Program-made: the position numbers and the translations under genes
Origin: Rickettsiales bacterium
Lineage (GTDB): Bacteria; Pseudomonadota; Alphaproteobacteria; TMED127
Length of the DNA stretch: 26,180 bases
Direction: 5' to 3'
Assembly (NCBI GenBank): GCA_002706585.1
Contig: PALU01000018.1
Coordinates: 14,522-40,701 of the forward strand
Notes under the pieces: generated by a model
Told to the model about the DNA's origin: nothing
Seen by the model: the letters and a program-made list of their open reading frames with translations, nothing else
Databases searched by the model: none
Part shown: positions 17,911 to 25,671 of the stretch, one piece after another
Numbering within the stretch: position 1 is the stretch's first letter
Layout: each line of letters begins with the position of its first letter

Positions 17911-18828
17911 TTATTTTATATTTCTATACATTACAGAATTATTTAATAGGAAGTTTAATTCCATATTAGAATAAGTTAGTTTTTTATTAAAATCCATCCA
18001 ACTTTTATTTTTTTTAATTCTTAATGATTTTTTTAGAAAATCGTCCATTGGATTAGAAATTTTTATCATTTTATTTTTAATAGATAAATAATTAATGAAA
18101 GTATCTTTTATTATTTTTGTTGGTCTCATAATTTTTGTTTCATTAATTTTAAAATAAAAATGAGATTTTTTTAAATTCTCATCCTGGATAAATTTGAATT
18201 CTAATTGAATTTTTTCATATTCAATTCTAGCACTCCAACTTTTCTTATTTGATTTAGAAACTATTTTTTTAATTCCTTTAACAAAATCATTTTTTTTAAT
18301 AATAATTGATATCAGTGATAAAGCATGTGGAAGAAGGTCCTGCATTATATATTTAAAAGTATGTTTGCCCCCTGTTTTGTAATAAACTTTAATATTTTTT
18401 ATTTGTTTTCTACTTTTACTATGTAATAGATATTTTTTTGCCAACATAATCATCGGATAGCAAACAATTAAATTTGGAAATTTTAAATAAATATTATCAA
18501 GAAAATTTTTATAATTTTTTTTTAATTTTTTTATAGAAACAATAGGTTTTTCTACAATTATTAAGCTATTAGTTTTTTTAATATAATTCAGATATTCATG
18601 ATGATATTCGGTATTAGCGCAAATACTTATTAATTGAAATTTTTTATTATTTATTAATCTAATATTTCCTGGTTTGGCGATTTTATTATTTAATTTATTT
18701 TTTTTAATAAATAATTCTGCTTTTTTTATATTTCTGCTAATAAAATAAACCTCATCATATCCCTTTTTAATTACTGATCTATAGTGAATTAAAGCGATTT
18801 TTGTTGAACCTATTATTGCCGCTCTCAT
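17911..18828 (-). CDS. Gfo/Idh/MocA-type NAD(P)-dependent oxidoreductase
   Basis: A 305-residue protein starting MRAAIIGSTKIALIHYRS, a Rossmann strand-loop-helix in which the usual GxGxxG is changed to GSTKIA. ISICANTEYHHEYL corresponds to the P-x-x-x-H-x-x block, and VEKPIVS (E93-K94-P95) is the family's cofactor-site EKP motif. The remaining two thirds should form the alpha/beta substrate domain. PHALSLISIIIKK provides a His near the expected catalytic position; the usual catalytic Lys is EKP Lys94. Family members oxidise or reduce sugars, nucleotide sugars or inositols. It stands between the flippase and the pseudaminic-type module, downstream of a hairpin and 77 bases of intergenic sequence, so it could be transcribed with that module or alone. 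Substrate unknown. Confidence 0.83.
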   Translation of the reverse strand: MRAAIIGSTKIALIHYRSVIKKGYDEVYFISRNIKKAELFIKKNKLNNKIAKPGNIRLINNKKFQLISICANTEYHHEYLNYIKKTNSLIIVEKPIVSIKKLKKNYKNFLDNIYLKFPNLIVCYPMIMLAKKYLLHSKSRKQIKNIKVYYKTGGKHTFKYIMQDLLPHALSLISIIIKKNDFVKGIKKIVSKSNKKSWSARIEYEKIQLEFKFIQDENLKKSHFYFKINETKIMRPTKIIKDTFINYLSIKNKMIKISNPMDDFLKKSLRIKKNKSWMDFNKKLTYSNMELNFLLNNSVMYRNIK

Positions 18829-18891
18829 TTATAATTATAATTTATTATATAATTTAAATTTTATTAACATTTTTATAAAGTTTATTTCATA

Positions 18892-18929
18892 AATTTAAGA
18901 TATATTTAATATATATTGTATCTTAAATT
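18892..18929 (-). terminator. Inverted repeat over the 3' end of the cytidylyltransferase gene
   Basis: AATTTAAGATA (18892-18902) and TATCTTAAATT (18919-18929) are perfect 11-base complements around a 16-base loop. The loop contains the TAA stop (18908-18906) of the cytidylyltransferase. It could be a terminator or RNA-stabilising hairpin for the minus-strand operon, but no clear U-run follows it. Confidence 0.4.
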
Positions 18930-19619
18930 AATTTTTTTAATATCAGATCTTCTTTTAAGAAATTTCACAATTTGATTTGAAGAAAAATATATATTAGGCT
19001 TGAAATAGCTTACAATTTTATCTACAACTTTTAAATCTTCTTTATAGTCTACTGTGATCCTAAAATTTTTTTCATTTTTAGTTTTTAAAAAATGTTTTAT
19101 TAAAAATTTATCTTGATTTTTAGTCAAATAAGAAGTCACATGCTCTTTATCATATTTTGATTTGGCATAAAATTTTATTCTACTTAATGTTTTGAAAGTA
19201 AACATTTCCATGTCCATTCCATGTGGAAAGGATCTTTTTATCGTGTTGGAAATATAGTCTTTACTACTGGAATTAAATAGTTTTATTAGTCTGTCAACTA
19301 ATCTGAAATCAATCAATGGACAATCACCTGTTAGTCTTATTATTTTTTTTGCTTTTAACTTTTTTGCAGCTTTGTAATATCTAGACAAAACATCACGCTC
19401 ATCACCTAGAAAGTAGTTGATTTTATTTTTAGTTAAAAATTTTTTTAATTCCTGATTATTTTTTCTGGGTATAAGAAAGTAAATTTTTTTTTTTGATTTT
19501 ATTTTTATTAATCTCTTAAACTGTAATTTAATTATTTCATTATCATTTATTTTGTGAAGAACTTTATTTTTAAATCTTTTTGATCCTTGCCTTGCTTGGA
19601 CCATTATAAAAGTTGTCAT
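18906..19619 (-). CDS. Cytidylyltransferase family protein (SpsF/PseF-like)
   Basis: A protein of 237 residues from ATG 19619 (MTTFIMVQARQGSKR). A TTG at 19634, overlapping the PseB stop, would add five residues, but the ATG places the nucleotide-binding strand IMVQARQGSKRFKNKVL at the family's usual distance from the start. LTGDCPLIDFRLVD is the strand with the metal-binding Asp, NYFLGDERDVLSRYY the characteristic second block, and FPHGMDMEMF follows. This is the SpsF/NeuA-type cytidylyltransferase fold, which activates sugars such as pseudaminic acid as CMP derivatives. Its place directly after pseB supports a PseF-like role. SpsF-family proteins also occur as part of other glycan routes, so the sugar is not certain. 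An 11-T run at 19484-19494 is in frame. Confidence 0.82.
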   Translation of the reverse strand: MTTFIMVQARQGSKRFKNKVLHKINDNEIIKLQFKRLIKIKSKKKIYFLIPRKNNQELKKFLTKNKINYFLGDERDVLSRYYKAAKKLKAKKIIRLTGDCPLIDFRLVDRLIKLFNSSSKDYISNTIKRSFPHGMDMEMFTFKTLSRIKFYAKSKYDKEHVTSYLTKNQDKFLIKHFLKTKNEKNFRITVDYKEDLKVVDKIVSYFKPNIYFSSNQIVKFLKRRSDIKKINLRYNIY

Positions 19620-19630
19620 ACTTTTACTCT

Positions 19631-20614
19631 TCAATCTAGTTCTTCTGCAATAAATTTTTTAAGCTCACTAACAGTTAAAAATTCTGGATTATTTCCAGAA
19701 TTATAATGAAATTTTTTACTTACATATTTAGATTTTTTATATTTTTTTAATTTTTTCGAATAATCACTTAAGATTGCATAATAATTACCTAAATCTATTG
19801 TACTTAATGCATCGCTTAATGAAATCATTTCCTCATGAAGTTTTTCACCTGGTCTTATTCCTACTTTTTTTATTTTTGCATTTAGATTAAATGCCCTAGC
19901 TAATTCGGTTATTTTAAAAGATGGTATTTTAGGAACAAATATCTCTCCACCTTGCATATTTTCTAATACCCATAAAACCATCTGAATACTTTTTTTTAAA
20001 GTTATATTGAAACGTGTCATATTAAAATCAGTGATAGGGAAAATATCTTTGTTTTTAATTTTTTTAAATATAGGCGCGATTGAACCTCGACTTCCAAAAA
20101 CATTACCGTATCTCACAACGCTATACTTTATATCTCGTTTACCTTTTATATTATTTGCTGATGTAAATAATTTATCTGAACATAATTTTGTTGCTCCATA
20201 CAAATTAATCGGAGATGAAGCTTTGTCAGTAGATAAAGCAATTACTTTTTTTATATTACTATCTAAGGACTCTTCAATGATATTTTGAGCACCTAATATA
20301 TTTGTCTTGATATATTCTATAGGATTATACTCTGCAGTTGGAACTTGTTTTAAAGCAGCAGCATGAATTAAAACATCAACATCTTCAAATGCTCTTTTAA
20401 GCCTTTGTTTATCTCTTACATCCCCCAAGAAAAATCTTAATCTTTTATTTTTTTTAACATCATATTTTTTTTGCATTTCGAATTGCTTTAATTCGTCTCT
20501 ACTAAAAATCACTATTCTTCTAGGGCCATTTTTCATTTTTAATAGAAAATCAATCATTGCTTTTCCAAAGGATCCCGTACCACCAGTAATTAAAATTGAT
20601 TTATTTTTAATCAT
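19631..20614 (-). CDS. pseB: UDP-N-acetylglucosamine 4,6-dehydratase (inverting), PseB
   Basis: A 327-residue SDR enzyme. ITGGTGSFGKAM (9-20) binds NADP; FSRDELKQFEM and FFLGDVRDKQRL are typical of PseB/FlaA1; HAAALKQVPTAEYNP is the conserved block. The catalytic set is T129-D130-K131 in ALSTDKASSP with Y139 and K143 in LYGATKLCSDK. It is near the family's usual length of about 330. PseB removes water across C4-C6 of UDP-GlcNAc with C5 inversion to give UDP-2-acetamido-2,6-dideoxy-beta-L-arabino-hexos-4-ulose, first step of the pseudaminic acid route. It begins 8 bases inside the end of pseC and ends overlapping the cytidylyltransferase region, so the three genes form a translationally coupled unit. 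Confidence 0.95.
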   Translation of the reverse strand: MIKNKSILITGGTGSFGKAMIDFLLKMKNGPRRIVIFSRDELKQFEMQKKYDVKKNKRLRFFLGDVRDKQRLKRAFEDVDVLIHAAALKQVPTAEYNPIEYIKTNILGAQNIIEESLDSNIKKVIALSTDKASSPINLYGATKLCSDKLFTSANNIKGKRDIKYSVVRYGNVFGSRGSIAPIFKKIKNKDIFPITDFNMTRFNITLKKSIQMVLWVLENMQGGEIFVPKIPSFKITELARAFNLNAKIKKVGIRPGEKLHEEMISLSDALSTIDLGNYYAILSDYSKKLKKYKKSKYVSKKFHYNSGNNPEFLTVSELKKFIAEELD

Positions 20615-21783
20615 TTGTTTTGAATTTAGACAAAATATCTTTTACACTTTTAATAACTTTCATCAATTCCTTTATGCTTAAATCATAATAAATAGGCATA
20701 CTTATTGAGGATTCATAAAATTTCTCTGAGGATTTAAATTGTTGACCTCTTTTAAGAAATTTGTAGTAAGAAAATTTATAAATTGGAATATAATGATATT
20801 GAGGAAAAATATTTTTTTTATTCAACATTTTTATAAATTTATCTTTATTAATTTTAAGTTTTTTAAAATTTAATGAAAAAATAACTAAGTGATAGGATGA
20901 TGTTAAATTTAAAGATGATTTATATATTTTTACTCTATCCTGAAAATCTCTGAAGCTATTTAAATATATATTTGCAATAGAGTTTCTTTTTTGAATAAAA
21001 CTATTTAATTTACCTACTTGTGAAAATGCTAAGGAAGCATTTAAATCTGACATTCTAAAATTAAAGCTTGGAAATATTACATCATAATTCCAGTATCTCT
21101 TTGATAATTTTGCTCTATCAATACCATGGGAACGCAATAATTTAAATTTTCTACTGAGTAATTTAGAATTGGTGCTTAAAAAACCACCTTCTCCAGAGGT
21201 AATAGTTTTAACAGGATGTAAAGAAAAAGTTGATATATCTGAATGAAGACAACTTCCAATTTTAATCTGTCTATTTTTAAACTTATAGCTAGACCCTAAA
21301 GCATGACAACTATCTTCTATTAAGAAAAAATTATATTTTTTTTTTTAGTTTATAAAATTCTAACACATTTTGCGGACTTCCTCCCAAATACATTGTAATT
21401 ACTGCTTTAATTTTTTTAATTTTGTTTATCTTGATACATTCAATTAACTTTTCTGGTGTCATTTGACCGGTAAATTCATCTACATCACATAAAAATATTT
21501 TTGCACCTAAAAATGTTGCCATATTTACAGATGCTATAAAATTAATAGCAGGAATAATAATGATATCTCCTTTAGATAAATTTATTGACCTCATTGCAAT
21601 ATAGAGAGCACTTGTGCCGCTGGAACAAGTTACTACTTCTTTTACTTTAAGATATCTGCACAATTTTTTTTCAAGCTTTGTAACATAAGGCCCTGTAGTA
21701 ATAAGATTATTTTTTAATGATTTCAAAACTTCTATTTTATCTGAAGTATCAATGTGCTGCTTATTGTAAGTTATTTTTCCCAT
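20607..21783 (-). pseudogene. pseC: PseC-type aminotransferase, frameshifted in an A11 tract
   Basis: The frame from ATG 21783-21781 gives 149 good residues (ITTGPYVTKLEKKL, CSSGTSALYIAM, PAINFIASVN, MYLGGSPQNV) to LKKK, and then stops at 21331. Removing one A from the A11 run (+ strand T, 21336-21346) yields YNFFLIEDSCHALGS and an open frame to 20607: 391 residues, the normal DegT/DnrJ/EryC1 length. EDSCHALG holds the PLP-contacting Asp157 and FSLHPVKTITSGEGG the PLP lysine (K192), both beyond the shift, so the truncated product would be dead. An internal ATG at 21137 gives a C-terminal piece without the lysine. PseC aminates C4 of the PseB product. It overlaps pseB by 8 bases. Possible explanations are as for the other A11 interruptions. 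Confidence 0.88.
21336..21346 (-). repeat. Homopolymer A11 (coding strand), frameshift site in pseC
   Basis: Eleven T on the + strand between CT and TATAAT of the coding strand. A11 gives LKKKI then TAA; A10 gives LKKKYNFFLIEDSCH, which restores the aminotransferase. Confidence 0.95.
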
Positions 21784-21899
21784 AAATAAATTATGTGATG
21801 TTTAAATTAGAAAAAAAATTAAGCAGTTTATTAGGAGAAAACATATAATTTAAAAATTTTGTTAGTAGTCTAATTTACACTTTTCTATAATAAATAATT

Positions 21900-23051
21900 T
21901 TAATTATCAAAATTTATTTTTTCTAAATTAAGATTATTATCTTTTTTAAGAGAGCCGTCAGAATTACATTTAAATATTTTTTTATTTGTAAATTTGTCAC
22001 AAATTTTAATAAATTCATCTAAAGACATGCCAATTTCACCCAAAATTTCCTCTAAAGGTTTATCTAAATATTTTATTGGGAATTTTCCCTCATTCATTCT
22101 TATAAATTCAAGTGCATCTTTTTTTGTAATTTTGCCTCTTCTGATTTCCATAGAAAGTTGAGCTGATGCTCTACCATATCCAAATTTTAAATAACAAAAA
22201 TAATCGTGAATTCCTGTTTGATAATTATCCAAATTTTCAAAATTGAAATATGATCCTTCAAGTGGTTTATGCCATTCCTTAAATCCATTTTTAAGTGCAA
22301 TATCTCTATTTTCAGAACTATCCCAATTAAAATAATAACCTAAAAAAATACCTTCAATTTTTTCTTTATCTAATTCATCCACATCTGGATATTGATATAA
22401 TATAAAATCTTTTTCACTTAAACCTTCGATTGAAATTAAATCATCAACTCTTAAAGCTCCCATTCCACCAAATTCTTGAAGCCAATTATGATCTAAAATA
22501 TTTTTTTGAGAATCTTTTTCTGGGCCACCATACTCTGTTTGAGAATTTTCTCCCCAAATAATAAATTTAATTTTTTCTTTCAAAGCAACTCTTATGGGTA
22601 ATGTAAAAATTGCAATATGTTCTGGCCAGGAAATATCTCCAATAGTTTCTAAAGAAAATTTGTTTACTTTCCGCCTAACAGCAGGATTTAAAGTTATTTC
22701 ATAATAATCAACACCTAAATTTTTTATATTCTCAATGTTATATCTGCCAATTTCAGATAAAGAGTCAGTCATAGCAGTAATACACAATGGATTTAAACCA
22801 TACTCTAATGCCTTTACTACTTGATAGGTACTGTCTTTTCCTCCGGAAACAGGAATTACACAATCATGTTTTTTATTTGAGGTCTTAAAGCTTTGCACAA
22901 GCTCTAAAAACTTATCTTCTCTTTTTTTCCAGTCAACTATTTTTTTGTTTTCATACGATGTGCATGCATTGCAAACACCGTCTTTGTTGATATACAGATG
23001 GGGCTTTGTATTTGGATACAAGCATTTTACACAGTAAACTAGTTTGTTCAT
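21900..23051 (-). CDS. N-acetyl sugar amidotransferase (PseA/WbpG family)
   Basis: A 383-residue protein. The N-terminus carries two CxxC pairs (C7/C10 and C27/C30, in VYCVKCLYPN and GVCNACTSY), a likely zinc-binding domain. The ATP-pyrophosphatase loop is VIPVSGGKDST with SGGKDS at 69-74. WGENSQTEYGGPEKD and FGYGRASAQLSMEIRRG are blocks of the N-acetyl sugar amidotransferase family (WbpG, PseA). These ligases use ammonia to convert a sugar N-acetyl group to an acetamidino group; WbpG works with HisH- and HisF-like partners, which are not in this window. The ATG overlaps the methylase stop by 4 bases, and 116 bases separate its stop from the pseC start. Substrate probably the pseudaminic-type sugar or the uronic acid; undecided. 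Confidence 0.9.
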   Translation of the reverse strand: MNKLVYCVKCLYPNTKPHLYINKDGVCNACTSYENKKIVDWKKREDKFLELVQSFKTSNKKHDCVIPVSGGKDSTYQVVKALEYGLNPLCITAMTDSLSEIGRYNIENIKNLGVDYYEITLNPAVRRKVNKFSLETIGDISWPEHIAIFTLPIRVALKEKIKFIIWGENSQTEYGGPEKDSQKNILDHNWLQEFGGMGALRVDDLISIEGLSEKDFILYQYPDVDELDKEKIEGIFLGYYFNWDSSENRDIALKNGFKEWHKPLEGSYFNFENLDNYQTGIHDYFCYLKFGYGRASAQLSMEIRRGKITKKDALEFIRMNEGKFPIKYLDKPLEEILGEIGMSLDEFIKICDKFTNKKIFKCNSDGSLKKDNNLNLEKINFDN

Positions 23052-23680
23052 ATTTTTTTGATCAAAAACCAGTTCATATCATCTTGTGGAAATTTATCTT
23101 TTCTATAAACAAACCCATAATCTATCAAAAGAGTTTTAGAATATTTATCTAAAATTTCTCCAGCAAAATCTCTCTTAAAAAGAACATTTTTATTTCCTCT
23201 ATAATTTATAGAAATAGGATTTTGACTATAATATTCACAGATCAAGATATGCCCATTTTTTTTACACGAGTCATAAATCTTTTTATAAATTCTATTTAAT
23301 TTATTTGGGTTAATATGTATCAGGAACCCTTTACATAAAACTAAGTCATATTTTTTTTTTGGAGAATAGTCTAGAACAGACTTGTTTATAGGATTTACAT
23401 ACTTAAGTCTACTCAATTGAGCGTGAGCTTCATGATTGATTTCTACAGCAGAAATCTGTTTAAATTTTTTAATTTTATTTAATGCCATTAAATTTAAACC
23501 TATATTAGATCCAAACTCGATAAGTGTTTTTACCTTTGATTTATTTAAATTTTTTAAGCATTTTAAGAAAAAATACTTATTATTTGTGACCCATTTTTTT
23601 GTCTCATGTCTTTTAATATAGTCAGAGCCAAATTTTCCTTTCCAAAAATTTTCTTGTTGGGTAGTTTGTGATTTGCTCAT
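23048..23680 (-). CDS. Pseudaminic acid biosynthesis-associated methyltransferase
   Basis: A 210-residue class I SAM methyltransferase. QENFWKGKFGSDYIKRH at the N-terminus is the hallmark of the pseudaminic-acid-associated methylase family. LIEFGSNIGLNL (53-64) is the SAM-binding motif, AVEINHEAHAQL the acidic-loop strand, YDLVLCKGFLIHINP the following motif and GHILICEYYSQNPI the post-motif strand. Family members occur with pse genes and are thought to methylate the sugar or a substituent; I know of no proven substrate. It is the first gene of the minus-strand module, divergent from the B12-binding radical SAM gene across 87 bases. A 10-T run at 23351-23360 is in frame (SPKKKYDL). The assignment to this family is firm, the reaction is not. 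Confidence 0.88.
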   Translation of the reverse strand: MSKSQTTQQENFWKGKFGSDYIKRHETKKWVTNNKYFFLKCLKNLNKSKVKTLIEFGSNIGLNLMALNKIKKFKQISAVEINHEAHAQLSRLKYVNPINKSVLDYSPKKKYDLVLCKGFLIHINPNKLNRIYKKIYDSCKKNGHILICEYYSQNPISINYRGNKNVLFKRDFAGEILDKYSKTLLIDYGFVYRKDKFPQDDMNWFLIKKI

Positions 23681-23721
23681 TTTGTCGAGTTTATAGCATA
23701 TTTCTTATAAGTGTCACTGAT

Positions 23722-23727
23722 TATAAT
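23722..23727 (+). promoter_or_regulatory. Possible -10 element for the radical SAM gene
   Basis: A TATAAT lies 40 bases before the ATG at 23768 in the 87-base divergent region. The sequence 17 bases upstream (TATTTC) is a poor -35, and no Shine-Dalgarno is visible before the ATG, so support is weak. Confidence 0.28.
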
Positions 23728-23767
23728 TTTTATTAGATATTTCTGTGTTATGTGTTAAAACAAAAAA

Positions 23768-25345
23768 ATGAAACTACTGTTTATTAATCCAAGCTTAAGG
23801 CCGGGAAGTGATCATTTATTTTTACCAGTTGGTCTTGGTTATGTAGTTACATATATTAAAAAAGCTGGTTATAATTTTAAAATTTTGGATATTGATGCAC
23901 ATCAATTAAGCGATGAATATGTTGAAAATTATTTTAAAGAAAATTCATTCGATGTTATATGTCTTGGGAGTATAGTAACGCATTACAGATGGGTAAAGTG
24001 GTGTATTAACACAATTAAAAAGCATCAACCAGAATGTAAAGTTATTGTGGGAAATTCAGTTGGAGGGAGTATACCAGAAGTTTTATTTCAAACGACAAAA
24101 GTAGATGTTGTGATATATGGTGAAGCGGAAGTCACGCTAAAAGAAGCATTAGATGCAATAAGCCAAAACAAAGGTTTTGGCGAAATAAGTAATCCTGAAG
24201 TAGAAATACCGCATGCAAATAAAGGATATCCTTCAACAATTAAAGGAGAAGGAATATCTGGATTGATTTACAGATCTAAAAATAACAAAATTGTAAACAA
24301 TGGAAAAAGGAAAGCAGTAAGAGATATAGATGATTTTCCAATTCCAGATTGGGAACTATTTGATATAAAACATTACCTTAAAGTTGGTATGAAGCATGGA
24401 GCTTCTCATTCTTGGTTTTATAAACCTGAGGAAGCTGTTACAATGCCAATCAATACTGCCAGAGGCTGTGTATTTAAATGCACTTTTTGTCATTATGTTT
24501 TTTGGCACGATCCATATAGACATAGATCAGCAGAAAATATTATTGAAGAAATAAAATTTCACAAAGAAAAATATGGAGCTAATTTTTTTAATTTTTGGGA
24601 TGAACTTTCATTTCATAAAATTGGTCCTGCAGAAAAATTTTTGGATAAATTAATTGAGGCTGATTTAAAAATACATTGGACTTGCGCGATTAGAGCAGAT
24701 TTAATGGGTAAAGATGTGGATCCAAAGGGAAATCCAATTCCAAGAGAAAGAAGGTTGAACTTAGCTAGAAAATTTGTAGAGGCGGGATGTGTATCAGCCG
24801 GATATTCATTAGAGTCAGGTAATGATAAAATTCTAGAGACCATGAATAAAAAAGTTAAGTCTAAGTATTTTCACGAACAAGTGAAAATATGCAGGGAGGC
24901 TGGACTTATTACAAATACAAGTTTGGTAATTGGTTACCCTGAAGAAACGAAAGAGACCATAGATGAAACAATGTCAAAATTAGAGAGACTTAACGTCTAT
25001 CCAAGTGCTGGTTTTTTATTACCTTTGCCAGAAACAGGTATGTGGAACCATGCTATTGAAAATGGATATATTAAAGATATTGATAAATTTTTAACTGATA
25101 TAACAGAAAGACAAGATTTTAGCTTAAATATGACAACAATGAATGAGGAGGAGCTAAAATCTTATACTTTAGGCTGGTTAAATAAGTTGAATGAAAAATT
25201 TGGTAATCTTGACAAAGAAAAATTATTAAAAACAGGTGGTTATGATAAGCATTCAAAACATCAGGAAAAGAAAAAACAAGTTGATCGTAATTTAACCACC
25301 AAAGATAGCTTGAATTATGGAGCTCAAGAAGGGACCATGAGATAG
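23768..25345 (+). CDS. B12-binding-domain radical SAM protein
   Basis: A 525-residue enzyme. Residues 1-140 form an alpha/beta domain like cobalamin-binding domains: LLFINPSLRPGSDHLFLPVG, YNFKILDIDAH, VICLGSIVTHY, VIVGNSVGG, VVIYGEAEVTLKEAL. The DxHxxG base-off signature is absent, as is usual for this radical SAM class. The link FPIPDWELFDIKHYL leads to RGCVFKCTFCHYVFW with C234, C238, C241 for the [4Fe-4S] cluster. NFWDELSFH, SAGYSLESGNDKIL and VIGYPEETKETIDETM are the typical later motifs. A hydrophilic tail of about 60 residues ends in QEGTMR. Relatives do methylations or ring chemistry on unreactive carbons; substrate unknown. Codon use looks richer in G and C than in the island genes to its left. 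It precedes, on the same strand, the cobalamin riboswitch and receptor. Confidence 0.9.
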   Translation: MKLLFINPSLRPGSDHLFLPVGLGYVVTYIKKAGYNFKILDIDAHQLSDEYVENYFKENSFDVICLGSIVTHYRWVKWCINTIKKHQPECKVIVGNSVGGSIPEVLFQTTKVDVVIYGEAEVTLKEALDAISQNKGFGEISNPEVEIPHANKGYPSTIKGEGISGLIYRSKNNKIVNNGKRKAVRDIDDFPIPDWELFDIKHYLKVGMKHGASHSWFYKPEEAVTMPINTARGCVFKCTFCHYVFWHDPYRHRSAENIIEEIKFHKEKYGANFFNFWDELSFHKIGPAEKFLDKLIEADLKIHWTCAIRADLMGKDVDPKGNPIPRERRLNLARKFVEAGCVSAGYSLESGNDKILETMNKKVKSKYFHEQVKICREAGLITNTSLVIGYPEETKETIDETMSKLERLNVYPSAGFLLPLPETGMWNHAIENGYIKDIDKFLTDITERQDFSLNMTTMNEEELKSYTLGWLNKLNEKFGNLDKEKLLKTGGYDKHSKHQEKKKQVDRNLTTKDSLNYGAQEGTMR

Positions 25346-25463
25346 TCAAACTGCAAATTCGATAAATCTTAAAAAAAAATTTATTTTCTTCAATATACCA
25401 TTTATATCGTACACTAATAAAACATTTTAACATTGAGCAAAAAGTAAAGATAAATAAATATTT

Positions 25464-25482
25464 TTTTGTCTAAAAGACAAAA
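25464..25482. other. Short inverted repeat after the radical SAM gene
   Basis: TTTTGTCT (25464-25471), three A, AGACAAAA (25475-25482) form an 8-bp stem. It is the only hairpin I see in 25346-25535, a gene-free stretch otherwise without recognisable features. No U-run follows on either strand, so it is not a textbook terminator. Confidence 0.3.
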
Positions 25483-25535
25483 CAACTAAATAAATAAATT
25501 GATATTCAAAGAAGTTTATATTAGAAACTTCACAT

Positions 25536-25665
25536 ACTGAAATGCATGGTGGGAAATCAGTGTGAAATTCATTGGCTGTACCTGCAACCGTCAAAGTCGG
25601 AGCGCCACCCAGTAGAGTCCTTTGGGAATGATGACCAGGAAAAGTCTAGTTCTGCAATGAAAAAT
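25536..25665 (+). promoter_or_regulatory. Cobalamin riboswitch (leader of the btuB-like gene)
   Basis: The leader contains GGGAAATCAGTGTGAAATTC (from 25551), then GGCTGTACCTGCAACCGT (25574-25591), which is the B12 box with GCAACCGT for GCAACTGT, then AGTCGGAGCGCCACCC and the 3' element GACCAGGAAAAGTC (25632-25645). Order and spacing fit the adenosylcobalamin aptamer core. The family binds cobalamin and lowers expression of the downstream gene. It lies 65 bases before the ATG of a TonB-dependent receptor, the classic target. The ends given are approximate because the outer stem is not clear by eye. Confidence 0.9.
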
Positions 25666-25671
25666 TAACAG

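Noticed and set aside
20007..20288. Plus-strand open frame of 93 codons inside pseB
   Set aside because: Complement of conserved PseB sequence; a reading-frame shadow.
25119..25433. Minus-strand open frame of 104 codons over the 3' end of the radical SAM gene
   Set aside because: Antisense to a strong gene over most of its length and without recognisable domains; no ribosome binding site seen.
25464..25482. Rho-independent terminator for the radical SAM gene
   Set aside because: The stem is real but no run of T follows on either strand, so it is listed only as an inverted repeat.
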